A DNA stretch of 64,000 nt from the NCBI RefSeq assembly GCF_008362905.1, contig NZ_VFJB01000004.1, positions 248,001 to 312,000 on the forward strand, written 5' to 3'. Numbering within the stretch: the first letter of the stretch is position 1; each line of letters opens with the position of its first letter. Both the position numbers and the translations under genes were made by a program. Below are positions 24,204 through 33,311 of this stretch, piece by piece. The notes beneath the pieces are model-generated. The model was given only the letters and a program-made list of their open reading frames with translations, was not told where the DNA came from and did not search any database. Source of the DNA: Deferribacter autotrophicus (GTDB lineage Bacteria > Chrysiogenota > Deferribacteres > Deferribacterales > Deferribacteraceae).

Positions 24204-26237
24204 ATGAGCTCAGAAAATATAAAAAAAGCACAAGAAATATTAAAAGAAGAAACAGGTGAGTTAAGGGAATTTAGACCTCACGAAAAAATAATTTTTGACT
24301 CAATAGCTATTGGATGGGCTTTTTTCCAGCTAGCTTTAGCTAGTTTTTTAATATTAAATAGCACCTACGTTAGAGCTATACATTTGGCATTTGCTTTAGC
24401 TTTAGTATTTCTTTCAATACCTTTTTTCAAAAAACCTAAAAAAGTACTAAGATTTTTAAGTGTCACTGATAAAATACCTCTCATTGACTATATTTTTACA
24501 ATTGCAGGTATCATTGCTGCTCTATACATAGTTATCGATTATAATGGTATAGCAATGAGAGCAGGTAGCCCCCTTACCAGAGATGTTGTATTTGGCTTAC
24601 TTTTAATAATTTTACTTTTAGAAGCCACTAGACGTTCTATCGGGCCTGCTCTATCAATGATTGCAATAGCTTTCTCCCTTTATGCTTTTTTGGGCCCTTA
24701 CATGCCGGAAGTACTTGCTTATAAAGGAGTCTCACTTACCAAATATGTAAACCAGATATCATTATCAACCGAAGGAATTTTTGGAATTCCTCTAGGAGTA
24801 TCCGCTTCTATAGTTTATTTATTCGTTCTTTTAGGCTCGATGCTTGACAAAGCAGGAGCAGGTAAATTTTTTATCGATTTAGCAGTTTCTCTTCTCGGTA
24901 AATATAAGGGCGGACCTGCAAAAGCTGCCATTGTTTCCAGTGCTTTAACAGGTTTAGTTTCAGGTTCTAGTATTGCTAACATTGTTACCACAGGTACGTT
25001 TACTATTCCTCTTATGAAAAGTGTTGGCTATCCGGCTAAAAAAGCCGCAGCCACAGAAGTAGCTGCAAGTACTGATGGTCAGCTTATGCCTCCAATTATG
25101 GGCGCAGCAGCCTTTATTATCGCCGAATATGTAAATGTACCATATATCGAGGTTGTCAAAGCTGCAGCTATACCAGCTTTTGTTTCATATTTCGCCCTAT
25201 TTTTCGTTACACATCTTGAAGCAAGTAAGCTCGGTTTAAAAGGATTACCAAAAGAACAATTGCCTAACTTTTTTAAAACATTAAAAAACGGTATACACTA
25301 CACCATACCTATCGGTATGCTTGTATATGAACTAGTTGTATTAAGACATTCACCCGAACTTGCAGCATTTAGAGCTATCATTGTTCTTACAGTGATGATT
25401 TTTATTCAAGAATTTTTCAGATCTAGAAGTAAAGATAGTCAAGATAAAAATTGGCTTAAAAATGCATTGAATATAATTAAAAGTGGTTTTGTAGGTGGCT
25501 CAAGAAACATGGTATCAGTTGCCCTTGCTACTGCTTCAGCAGGCATCATCGTGGGGCTTGTTAATACAGGTATCGGTAGTATGATTACCGAGATTGTTGA
25601 AAACCTTTCACAAGGGAATATTTTCTTACTATTAGCAATTACTGCTATAGCAAGTTTGCTTTTAGGTATGGGACTTCCAACTACTGCTACATATATAGTT
25701 ATGGCATCACTAACAGCACCTATTATAGTAGAAGTCGGTGCTAAATACGGATTCTTCGTACCATTAATGGCTGCACATCTTTTCTGTTTCTACTTTGGTA
25801 TTCTCGCTGACGATACACCACCTGTGGGACTTGCATCATACGCAGCAGCTGCTTTAGCAGATTCTGAACCTATTCCAACAGGTTTGCAAGGATTCCTTTA
25901 TGATATGAGAACAGCTATTATACCTTTTATGTTTGTGTTTAACCCAGATCTTATCTTACACCAAGTTTATAGCTGGCCATTAGGTATTTTAATCTTTGTT
26001 ATGGCCGTATTTGCTGCTTTTGCATTTACCAGTGTACTTCAAGGATGGCTTATTACAAGTAATAAATGGTTTGAAATTCCATTTTTACTTGCATCAGCAT
26101 TAATCCTTTTTAATCCAGAAATACTTGTTCACTATTTAAAGTTAAGCCCAGCTTATAAGTATTATATGTATATTCCAGGGCTTGCACTCTTTATGTTTGT
26201 AGTAATAGAGCAAAAAATTAGAGAAAAATTAGCATAA
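24204..26237 (+). CDS. Fused TRAP transporter permease (4TM/12TM)
   Basis: A 677-residue membrane protein in which the DctQ-like and DctM-like subunits are fused, as in most TAXI systems. The first 150 residues hold the small-subunit helices; the DctM part begins near GLLLIILLLEATRRSIGPALSMIAIAF. Typical loops are VSGSSIANIVTTGTFTIPLMK, STDGQLMPPIMGAAAFIIAEY and LLLGMGLPTTATYIVMASL. It works with the receptor 76 nt upstream, using the sodium gradient in known systems. A strong terminator follows. Confidence 0.94.
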   Translation: MSSENIKKAQEILKEETGELREFRPHEKIIFDSIAIGWAFFQLALASFLILNSTYVRAIHLAFALALVFLSIPFFKKPKKVLRFLSVTDKIPLIDYIFTIAGIIAALYIVIDYNGIAMRAGSPLTRDVVFGLLLIILLLEATRRSIGPALSMIAIAFSLYAFLGPYMPEVLAYKGVSLTKYVNQISLSTEGIFGIPLGVSASIVYLFVLLGSMLDKAGAGKFFIDLAVSLLGKYKGGPAKAAIVSSALTGLVSGSSIANIVTTGTFTIPLMKSVGYPAKKAAATEVAASTDGQLMPPIMGAAAFIIAEYVNVPYIEVVKAAAIPAFVSYFALFFVTHLEASKLGLKGLPKEQLPNFFKTLKNGIHYTIPIGMLVYELVVLRHSPELAAFRAIIVLTVMIFIQEFFRSRSKDSQDKNWLKNALNIIKSGFVGGSRNMVSVALATASAGIIVGLVNTGIGSMITEIVENLSQGNIFLLLAITAIASLLLGMGLPTTATYIVMASLTAPIIVEVGAKYGFFVPLMAAHLFCFYFGILADDTPPVGLASYAAAALADSEPIPTGLQGFLYDMRTAIIPFMFVFNPDLILHQVYSWPLGILIFVMAVFAAFAFTSVLQGWLITSNKWFEIPFLLASALILFNPEILVHYLKLSPAYKYYMYIPGLALFMFVVIEQKIREKLA

Positions 26238-26240
26238 AAA

Positions 26241-26270
26241 AAGGGTGGTTACAAACCACCCTTTTTTTTT
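26241..26270 (+). terminator. Rho-independent terminator after TRAP permease
   Basis: AAGGGTGGTT (26241-26250) and AACCACCCTT (26254-26263) form a 10-bp stem with a 3-nt loop and a T tract to 26271. The A-rich left side could also serve the convergent uspA gene. Confidence 0.92.
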
Positions 26271-26289
26271 TATCTACAAATATCCAATA

Positions 26290-26742
26290 CTACTGTTTTA
26301 TTCTTGTTACCAAGACACTTATAGGGGCTCTTCTAGCAATCTTCTCTGCTGTACTTCCATAAAAAAACTTTTTAATACTTGTTTTACCATGTGAACCTAT
26401 AACAACTAAATCGTAGTCCCCTTTTTCAATTTCCAACAACCCTTCCACATAAGGGATGCCCCTACGTATCACATGTTTTGCATTCAACTCATCAAGTGCT
26501 GGAACTTCCTTATGAATTTCCTGTAACTGTTCTTCGATTTCTATATCAATTTTTTCTCTTACTTTCTCATACTCAGAAGTATTTAAATACAGCTTTATCT
26601 GACTTTCATCATGAGCTACATGTAAAATTGTAATTTTGCTGCCACAAAATTTCGCAATATTTGCTGCTACCCTCACAGCATTCAATGAATCTTCACTGAA
26701 ATCTGTCATAACCAAAATATGTTTATAAATACATTCTGTCAT
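26290..26742 (-). CDS. Universal stress protein, UspA family
   Basis: A 150-residue single-domain Usp. The N-terminus YKHILVMTDFSEDSLNAVRVAANIAKFCGSKITILHVAH and the ATP-binding end DLVVIGSHGKTSIKKFFYGSTAEKIARRAPISVLV (G-2x-G-9x-GS/T pattern) are clear. The ATP-binding subclass is therefore likely. GGAGGTG lies 4 nt before ATG 26742. It is convergent with the TRAP operon; the product may help in stress or starvation survival, but its partner is unknown. Confidence 0.93.
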   Translation of the reverse strand: MTECIYKHILVMTDFSEDSLNAVRVAANIAKFCGSKITILHVAHDESQIKLYLNTSEYEKVREKIDIEIEEQLQEIHKEVPALDELNAKHVIRRGIPYVEGLLEIEKGDYDLVVIGSHGKTSIKKFFYGSTAEKIARRAPISVLVTRIKQ

Positions 26743-26783
26743 ATAACACCTCCAATTTACTTATAATATAACATATTATCTTT

Positions 26784-26976
26784 CTGGCGTCACCACAATT
26801 TTCGCTAACAACCCTATTCACATAAGTTGAGGAAAAGTAAAGGAATAGGAAAATGGGAAGTAGGAAATATTCAAACATACTCTACTTCCCTATCTCCCTT
26901 TTTACCATTACAACTCTTACTTCCATTGACAACCATAATATAATCCCCCAGCTAATAAAAAGTGGGGTGACTCCAA
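26784..26976 (+). mobile_element. Non-autonomous foldback element of the same family (193 bp)
   Basis: The left end is CTGGCGTCACCACA and the right end is AGTGGGGTGACTCCA, matching the family termini with a few changes (the final G is A). Subterminal sequences ATAAGTTGAGGAAAA and CATTGACAACCATAA resemble the other copies. The core is unrelated to copies 1 and 2 and has its own hairpin GGGAAGTAG/CTACTTCCC. There is no gene and no clear target duplication. The right end abuts the 3' end of the pyrophosphatase gene. Confidence 0.75.
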
Positions 26977-26978
26977 AA

Positions 26979-28640
26979 TTATTTTTTCATTGACAAATGA
27001 TATTCTTCTAATGCTCTAAGCAACTCAGGTAAGAGCTGCTTCTTTCTAGAAAGCACTTTAGGAAGATAAAATGTATTATCGATAATCTTCCTATAAATCA
27101 TTAATTTTTCTACCGGTTCAAAACCTGTTGATAAAAGATAGCTGTTTTCACTTACTATATCAGTAACAAGTAACATTGCCCAATCTAGCCTTTTATCATT
27201 CTTTGTTTTTTCTAGTTCATTTAATAAATCACGATATACCTCTTTATAGTCTTCCAGTGTAACCACTTCCACCTGTCCAATACCAAATTTTACACCAAAC
27301 TCATTATAAACCTTAAAGTCCGCATTAATAACCTCTTTAAAATCCCTTGTTTTAAGACTCTCTGCTACAGAAAATATTTCCTGACCATAAGAACTTATAT
27401 CTAATCCAGCAATTTGAGCTAAATTATTTGCTGCATCGATATCCCATTTTGTGGTGGTAGGTGATTTCAAAATTACAGTATCTGACAGAATCCCTGACAG
27501 AAGAAGGACAGCTATATTTTCATCAATTTTTATGCCATAATGCTTATAAAGTTCGTAAACAAGGGTACAAGTACTACCAAGTGGCTTTGCATAAAAGAAA
27601 ATAGGAGTATTCGTTTTAATAGTGCCAAGCCTGTGGTGATCAATAATTTCCAAAATATCAGCAGTTTCAGCACCATCTATTGCCTGCTCAAGTTCATTAT
27701 GATCCATCAGTATCAGTTTGTTTTTATATTTTTTCAACATATCAGACCTAGTAATTATCCCTATCAATCTCTTTTCACTGTCAACGACTGGCAAACCTCT
27801 TCTATTTTCATTAATTAGAACGTCCTTTGCCTCTTCAAGATACGTATCAGATGACAAAACAGGAAACTCTCTACTCATTACAAACTTCGCAGGTACACTC
27901 ATTAACAATCTTCTCAACGTTTCGGCAGTGTCATGATAAGACATATAAACAAACCCTTTATAATCTCCCAAATCAATGCCTGCCATCTCATCTTTACTCT
28001 TTAAACCTGTAACAATAATAGCTGGCACACCTTTTTCTGCCGCATACTCAATTATATCAACCCTTCTACCCACAATAAGGGTAATTTTATCTAAGTCCAT
28101 CTTATCAAAGCGCTCTTTGAATCTGTCAAATGGCATAGCTCCCACAATTAAATAGGATAGGAACTCATCTTTATCCCCATCTTGAATCGTTTCACCCTTA
28201 ACTATTTGCTTAATATTTTCACATCTCAAAAGATACGATGGCCTTTTATCAATATCCTCCTCACCCATATAATAATCTGTCATTTCAAGAATACTTACTA
28301 TACCGCTCAACTTTCTATTGTTATCTAATACAGGAGTTAGCCTAATCTTCAATTTGTTAATATTCATCATTACATTGTAAATAGGGTCATTTTCTAAAGA
28401 ATAAATAACATTCTTTGTCATCACATCAGAAACCTTTGGATAAACATCTTTTAAAAATATAGGTGGCTCGATATTAAGCTTTTCAAAAATATACTTCGTC
28501 TGTTTATTCAAATTACCACATCTTGCAGCAATATATTTAAATTGCTTATCAATCTGATTTTTTAAATTAGCGTAACAGTAAGCAGAACATATTGAATCCG
28601 TATCAGGATTCTTATGACCAATCACATATACTTTTTCCAT
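26979..28640 (-). CDS. ppaC: Manganese-dependent inorganic pyrophosphatase with CBS and DRTGG domains
   Basis: Hydrolyses pyrophosphate to drive biosynthesis. It is a family II (DHH) enzyme of 553 residues, far longer than the 310 of the basic type because of inserted regulatory domains. Order: DHH part 1 (VYVIGHKNPDTDSICSAYCY), CBS 1 (VSDVMTKNVIYSLENDP), DRTGG, CBS 2 (FPVLSSDTYLEEAKDVLINENRRGLPVVD), then DIIDHHRLGTIKTNTP and the DHHA2 end. CBS-DRTGG enzymes are inhibited by AMP and activated by diadenosine polyphosphates. ATG 28640 has AGGAGG at 5 nt; GTG 28646 is rejected. Confidence 0.94.
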   Translation of the reverse strand: MEKVYVIGHKNPDTDSICSAYCYANLKNQIDKQFKYIAARCGNLNKQTKYIFEKLNIEPPIFLKDVYPKVSDVMTKNVIYSLENDPIYNVMMNINKLKIRLTPVLDNNRKLSGIVSILEMTDYYMGEEDIDKRPSYLLRCENIKQIVKGETIQDGDKDEFLSYLIVGAMPFDRFKERFDKMDLDKITLIVGRRVDIIEYAAEKGVPAIIVTGLKSKDEMAGIDLGDYKGFVYMSYHDTAETLRRLLMSVPAKFVMSREFPVLSSDTYLEEAKDVLINENRRGLPVVDSEKRLIGIITRSDMLKKYKNKLILMDHNELEQAIDGAETADILEIIDHHRLGTIKTNTPIFFYAKPLGSTCTLVYELYKHYGIKIDENIAVLLLSGILSDTVILKSPTTTKWDIDAANNLAQIAGLDISSYGQEIFSVAESLKTRDFKEVINADFKVYNEFGVKFGIGQVEVVTLEDYKEVYRDLLNELEKTKNDKRLDWAMLLVTDIVSENSYLLSTGFEPVEKLMIYRKIIDNTFYLPKVLSRKKQLLPELLRALEEYHLSMKK

Positions 28641-28707
28641 ACACACCTCCTAAATAATCTATATTAATTCATTTTAGCTTCACGCGCAACTACATGACTA
28701 ATTAATA

Positions 28708-28736
28708 TTGAATATTGTACTATAAACTGATATAAT
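28708..28736 (+). promoter_or_regulatory. Promoter of the STAS/anti-sigma kinase pair
   Basis: TTGAAT (28708-28713) and TATAAT (28731-28736) are 17 bp apart. AAGGAG sits just before ATG 28777. Confidence 0.65.
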
Positions 28737-28776
28737 TATTGATAGTTAAACAAAAAGTTACAAAAAGGAGCATTCT

Positions 28777-29121
28777 ATGAAAATTAGCAAAGAAGTAAAG
28801 AATGATCTTATCATTTATAAAATAAATACCTTTAGAATAGACTCAACAAATGTAAACGATTTAAAGGATAAAATAGTACCTGATATTAAAGAAGGAGCCA
28901 AAATACTTCTTGATTTAAGTTCAGTGGATTATATGGATAGTACCTCATTAAGTGTTTTGGTGTTCTTTCACAAAGAAGCTTTAAAGAAAAATGCGAAGTT
29001 CAGAATTGTGACTAATAACGAAAAAGTATTATCCATTTTTATTACCACAGGATTGATAAGAGCCCTTGAGATTTCTAAAGATTTAACAGAAGCAATCAAC
29101 GAATTAAGTAATGCAACCTAA
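28777..29121 (+). CDS. Anti-sigma factor antagonist, STAS domain
   Basis: A 114-residue single STAS domain protein of the SpoIIAA/RsbV type. The segment LLDLSSVDYMDSTSLSVLVFFH contains the DS motif whose serine is phosphorylated by the partner kinase. It overlaps the kinase gene by 11 nt, which supports a partner-switch module. No sigma factor or PP2C phosphatase gene is adjacent, so the target sigma factor or response regulator is unknown. Confidence 0.9.
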   Translation: MKISKEVKNDLIIYKINTFRIDSTNVNDLKDKIVPDIKEGAKILLDLSSVDYMDSTSLSVLVFFHKEALKKNAKFRIVTNNEKVLSIFITTGLIRALEISKDLTEAINELSNAT

Positions 29122-29548
29122 TTTACTGGCTAATGTCTCTATACAATCAGATTTAAATCTTTTACAAGAAACTATCATTTATATTACAACTATTTTAAAG
29201 AAAAAAAATATTTATAAGACTCCAGAGGAATATTTCTATTTAGAACTTGTTCTATCCGAGCTAGTAAGTAATGCTATAATTCATGGTAATAATAATGACA
29301 AAAATAAAACTGTCGATATAACAGTTCATCTACACAATAACATTTTAATTATCGAAGTGTCTGACGAAGGAGAAATTTTTGACATAAAACTCCCTGAGAA
29401 ATTAAATCCTCTTACGGAATGTGGTAAGGGGCTGTATCTTGTAAAACAGCTTGTAGATGAACTTTATATAAAAAAAGATGAACGCAAAAAAGTTATTATC
29501 AAAAAAAATATTAAAAACTCCAAACCTCCTATTAAAAATTGTAATTAG
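29111..29548 (+). CDS. Anti-sigma factor serine kinase, RsbW/SpoIIAB-like
   Basis: A 145-residue GHKL ATPase. The N box is LVLSELVSNAIIHGNNN, the G1 box is VSDEGEIFD, and the G2 box is TECGKGLYLVKQLVDEL. These match RsbW-type kinases that bind a sigma factor and phosphorylate the STAS partner. It is coupled to the upstream STAS gene. The C-terminus is short and basic. A general stress or envelope response role is inferred from the family only. Confidence 0.88.
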   Translation: MQPNLLANVSIQSDLNLLQETIIYITTILKKKNIYKTPEEYFYLELVLSELVSNAIIHGNNNDKNKTVDITVHLHNNILIIEVSDEGEIFDIKLPEKLNPLTECGKGLYLVKQLVDELYIKKDERKKVIIKKNIKNSKPPIKNCN

Positions 29549-29572
29549 TTAGCACTTTTCAGTGCTAACTAA
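29545..29572 (+). terminator. Hairpin at the end of the anti-sigma kinase gene
   Basis: TTAGTTAGCACT (29545-29556) and AGTGCTAACTAA (29561-29572) are a perfect 12-bp stem with a TTTC loop, covering the stop codon. There is no T tract. The rest of the gap to 29766 holds a smaller hairpin (AAGACGG/CCGTCTT) and no gene. Confidence 0.5.
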
Positions 29573-29766
29573 TCACTAAATAAGTATTTCACCAAAAAAT
29601 AAAGATAAAATTCCACCAGCAATTTTTCAGTGTCCAACATTCCAACCATCGTCGAACAAGCTGGTCGGATGGATTCAGCCAATCACGCTCAAAGACGGCA
29701 AAGTCTCTCCGTCTTGCCAGTTGACAAACCCAGCAGCCGACAAACAAAAGGAGTTTTCAAAAACAA

Positions 29767-31110
29767 CTAAATTAATGTCAAAATATCATTTGCAGCAATT
29801 ATACCTGATGCATTAGCTTGGATAATACCTCTTGTGATACCTGCACCATCTCCAACACAGTATAAATTATCAATATTGAGCGATCTCATATTTTTATCCA
29901 CTTTAATCCTAAGAGAATAAAACTTCACTTCCACACCATACATCAGTGTATTAGGATCAGCCATTCCTGGCATTACTTTATCAAGCTGTAAGATTGTCTC
30001 TTTCAAATCTGTAATATATCTGTACGGCAGGACAAATGATAAGTCACCAGGCATTGCATTTTCCAATGTAGGAGTCACAAAGTTTTTCTCAATTCGTTTG
30101 TGGGTGGATCTTCTTCCTCTCATAAGATCCCCAAAACGCTGCACAATAACACTTCCTCCACTTAGCATATTGGCTAGATTTGCAATATAACGTCCATATT
30201 TCACAGGTTCTCTGAAAGGCTCAGTAAACTTTGTGGAAACAAGAAGAGCAAAGTTTGTATTGTTGCTCTTTTTATTTTTATAGGAGTGTCCATTCACTGT
30301 CAAAATATTTCCATCATTTCTCTCAATTGCTACAAAACCTCCTGGATTTACACAAAATGTCCTTACCTCATCTTCAAACTCAGAAGTGTAATATTTGATT
30401 TTAAATTCATATAGGTAATTAGTAAAATGGTCAGTGACAGCCCTTGGGACCTCTACTCTTACCCCTATATCTACAGGATTAATATCAGAGTCAATACCGT
30501 ATTTTTCTGCAATCTGCTGCATCCATGCATTTCCACTTCTACCTACAGCGACAATAATTTTATCATAAAACCTTTTCTCACCTTTATCCGTAACAAGCCC
30601 CACAACCTTATCTTTTTCCACAATCAAATCTGCCACAGGAGATTCACAGTACAAATTTACATTTTCAGCATTTTCAAAAACTTCAAATATTTTTTTAATA
30701 GCCAAAAGACAGTTATCAGTGCCAAGATGCCTTATTTTTGCAGCATAAAGTCTAAGTTTATTTCTACTACACTGATACTCAAGATCTTTTATCTTTTCAT
30801 AATCTCTTTTTGTATCAAGCTCAGTCACACCGCTAAACTTAACCCATATATCGTCTGCCTCATCAATGAGTTTCTCAAGCTCTGTTTCACTGATATAATC
30901 AGTAAGCCAGCCACCAAATTCTGTGGTAAGAGTTAGTTTGCCATCAGAAAATGCACCGGCACCCCCAAAACCACTCATAACATCTTTTCGTGTTCTTTCA
31001 ACAATACTTTTACCTTTTTCATAAATATCTATTGTTATATTTTTATTTTGCATCAATTTGTAAGCCGCAAACATACCGGCGCTTCCAGCACCAATGATAG
31101 CTACTTTCAT
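29767..31110 (-). CDS. FAD-dependent oxidoreductase (COG2509-like)
   Basis: A 447-residue flavoprotein. The N-terminal dinucleotide fold is KVAIIGAGSAGMFAAYKLMQ. A GFGGAGAFSDGKLTL segment and the C-terminal FAD-binding NLYCVGDGAGITRGIIQANASGIIAANDIL are typical of this uncharacterised group. No Cys pair for disulfide chemistry or iron-sulfur motif is obvious. It is followed 10 nt away, in the same orientation, by the phosphodiesterase upstream (31121-31603), so the two form a small operon. The substrate is unknown. Confidence 0.88.
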   Translation of the reverse strand: MKVAIIGAGSAGMFAAYKLMQNKNITIDIYEKGKSIVERTRKDVMSGFGGAGAFSDGKLTLTTEFGGWLTDYISETELEKLIDEADDIWVKFSGVTELDTKRDYEKIKDLEYQCSRNKLRLYAAKIRHLGTDNCLLAIKKIFEVFENAENVNLYCESPVADLIVEKDKVVGLVTDKGEKRFYDKIIVAVGRSGNAWMQQIAEKYGIDSDINPVDIGVRVEVPRAVTDHFTNYLYEFKIKYYTSEFEDEVRTFCVNPGGFVAIERNDGNILTVNGHSYKNKKSNNTNFALLVSTKFTEPFREPVKYGRYIANLANMLSGGSVIVQRFGDLMRGRRSTHKRIEKNFVTPTLENAMPGDLSFVLPYRYITDLKETILQLDKVMPGMADPNTLMYGVEVKFYSLRIKVDKNMRSLNIDNLYCVGDGAGITRGIIQANASGIIAANDILTLI

Positions 31111-31120
31111 TATTTGCCTC

Positions 31121-31603
31121 CTAAATTTGAACTATTTTTGCATCAAAGTTTTTACCTTCTATGAAAAGAAGGGCATACGAATTAAATAATGTATAACGAT
31201 TATTAGTTGAACTGCCTGGGTTTAAAAAGTGAACATCACCCAAAACACCCCAAAAAGGTTTATGAGTATGACCATAAACAATAATATCCACATCCTCAAA
31301 TTCATACAAAAGTCTATTTTCTAAACCAAAAGGTGCTCCATATCCATGAATAAGTCCCACATTCACCTCATCAAACTTAATTACCCTCTTTTTAGGTAAC
31401 AGCTTCTCATCAAAAAAAGGATCCATATTCCCTTTTACAGCGTATACATTTGGATTTATATGCTCAATTTGATGTATAAGTCTATACCCCACAATATCTC
31501 CAGCATGCAATATGGCATCAGCATCGTTAAATTCGGTAATCAACGCCGATGGCAGTTTACCAATATCATCCGTATGCGTATCCGAAATCACCACAATTTT
31601 CAT
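31121..31603 (-). CDS. YfcE-type metallophosphodiesterase
   Basis: A 160-residue calcineurin-like phosphodiesterase of the YfcE/MJ0936 group. Metal-binding motifs are all present: VISDTHTDD (D-x-H), ADAILHAGDIVG (GD), VKGNMD (GN(H/M)D), GLIHGYG and VYGHTHKPFW (GHTH). MJ0936 hydrolyses phosphodiester bonds, but the natural substrate is not known. It lies upstream of the flavoprotein gene and is divergent from the CCA-adding enzyme, with a 61-bp shared promoter region. Confidence 0.92.
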   Translation of the reverse strand: MKIVVISDTHTDDIGKLPSALITEFNDADAILHAGDIVGYRLIHQIEHINPNVYAVKGNMDPFFDEKLLPKKRVIKFDEVNVGLIHGYGAPFGLENRLLYEFEDVDIIVYGHTHKPFWGVLGDVHFLNPGSSTNNRYTLFNSYALLFIEGKNFDAKIVQI

Positions 31604-31664
31604 ATAAAAGTATTATATATACTCAACCATTGAAATCAATCGCTTTTTGGTTTAAAAAATCAAA

Positions 31665-32981
31665 ATGAATTTAAATAAATTCCTTAATGACAACTTAATT
31701 TATCAAATAATTTCATTTTCCAAAAAAATCAACATAGATATTTATTTCGTGGGAGGATGTGTCAGAGATACGATTTTAGGCATTAAATCGCATGATATCG
31801 ATATCGTCCCTTTTGGAATCGATTACAGAGAATTTTCAAAGATTTTGAAGAAAAAACTAAATGCATCTGCAGTACCTTTTAAAGATAATGTCAGACTTTA
31901 TGTTAATAATACTGTTATTGATGTATCAAAGCCAAGAGGAGAAACCATATCAGATGATTTACAAAAAAGAGATTTCACCATTAACAACCTGGCAATGGAT
32001 AAAAATGGCAATATCATCGGAGATACAACAGATATTGATAAGAGATTGATTAAACATGTGTATGAAGAAGTTTTCCAAGATGACCCCATAAGAATTTTAA
32101 GAGCTTTCAGGTTTGCCTCACAGCTCGGTTTTCAAATTGATATAGAAACTTTGAACAAAATATATCATGAAAAAGAGCTTCTTAAAAATGCACCGAATGA
32201 ACGAATTTATGACGAAATAATTAAACTATTAAAAAGAAATTATAATTTCAACGCCTTGAAAATGATGCAACAGAGCGAAGTTCTATTTATTCTTTACCCG
32301 GAGTTTAAAAAAATCGAAGGTTTACCCCAAGGGAAATACCATAAAGATTGCGCTCTTACACATACATTTAAAGTAGTAGAATTAATGCAATTTATGGCTG
32401 AAAAATTGAATCTTTCTGACCAAACAAAGAATATTCTCCTACTTACTGCCTTGTTTCATGACGTAGGAAAAGGGTTTACCGGTGAAAAAAACAACTATAA
32501 AAATTTTATTGGACATGAAATAGAAAGCGTTAAAATAGCAAAAAAGTATTTAACAAAATACCCCATCAATAAAAATCAGATTAACACAATATTACTTCTA
32601 ATTGAAAACCACACAAAAATAAGAATCTATTCCACTGAAACTGCAAGAGACAACACCCTGAAAAAATTTATTTATAAACATTATCCATATTTGGAAGAAT
32701 TGATACTTTTCACATTGGCAGATAACCTTACCAAAGGAAAATCCATGGAACCGATTTATCAAACTATTATCAGAATTCGAGAGTTTGCAAAACTGATGCA
32801 CTGGGAAAGGAAAAATTTAATTACAGGGCACGATTTGATGCAACTACCTATAGAAGACAAAAAAATGTTTTCAACCATCCTAAATGATGTTCATGAAAAA
32901 CTGGTAATAGGTGTTTTAAATAGCAAAGATGAAGCAATAAAATATATTAAATCTCAATATATTATACAAAAACAATCTTGA
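31665..32981 (+). CDS. cca: CCA-adding enzyme / poly(A) polymerase family with HD domain
   Basis: A 438-residue class II tRNA nucleotidyltransferase. The head has FVGGCVRDTILGIKSHDIDIVPFG with the catalytic DxD, and the neck has the usual DDPIRILRAFRFASQLGFQIDIET. The C-terminal HD phosphohydrolase domain shows LTALFHDVGKG and GHEIESV. HD-containing members complete or repair the tRNA 3' CCA end; some bacteria split CC- and A-adding between two proteins, which sequence alone does not settle. No ribosome-binding site is strong. Confidence 0.9.
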   Translation: MNLNKFLNDNLIYQIISFSKKINIDIYFVGGCVRDTILGIKSHDIDIVPFGIDYREFSKILKKKLNASAVPFKDNVRLYVNNTVIDVSKPRGETISDDLQKRDFTINNLAMDKNGNIIGDTTDIDKRLIKHVYEEVFQDDPIRILRAFRFASQLGFQIDIETLNKIYHEKELLKNAPNERIYDEIIKLLKRNYNFNALKMMQQSEVLFILYPEFKKIEGLPQGKYHKDCALTHTFKVVELMQFMAEKLNLSDQTKNILLLTALFHDVGKGFTGEKNNYKNFIGHEIESVKIAKKYLTKYPINKNQINTILLLIENHTKIRIYSTETARDNTLKKFIYKHYPYLEELILFTLADNLTKGKSMEPIYQTIIRIREFAKLMHWERKNLITGHDLMQLPIEDKKMFSTILNDVHEKLVIGVLNSKDEAIKYIKSQYIIQKQS

Positions 32982-33029
32982 ATACCGAATGCTTACGTTG
33001 TACATTTTGGTCGATGCACTCTGTTCCCT

Positions 33030-33113
33030 GAGATTGCTTCGTCGCTCACTTTCGTTCGCTCCTCGCAATGACTATCCGTATTCCGTCATTGCGAGCGTTA
33101 GCGAAGCAATCTC
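33030..33113 (+). repeat. Repetitive palindrome, copy A
   Basis: The arm from 33030 (GAGATTGCTTCGTCGCTCAC...) and the arm 33085-33113 (GTCATTGCGAG...GAAGCAATCTC) pair as a long imperfect hairpin ending in GTCATTGCGAG/CTCGCAATGAC. The same palindrome occurs at 51171-51247. This kind of GTCATTGCGAG repeat is scattered in the genomes of many bacteria. It is more GC-rich than its surroundings. Confidence 0.8.
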
Positions 33114-33311
33114 AATTGTTGCTTTTAAAGATTGCTTTTGTATTAGCGGATACTGGAGTCACCCCATTTTTTGCAAAATCCTAATTCTATAGAGTTTAGG
33201 AAAAACATTTTTCGGCTTCAGGTTTCCAAAAAATCGCCATGGATGGCGATTTTTGAGAAACCTGCCTCGGAGCAAAACGGGACGTTTTGCGAGAATGTTC
33301 CGTGTTAATTG

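Noticed and set aside
29580-29766. Further copy of the scattered palindromes
   Set aside because: Only a short AAGACGG/CCGTCTT hairpin and a CGAACAAGCT word shared with 47224-47233 were seen, too little to define a repeat family.
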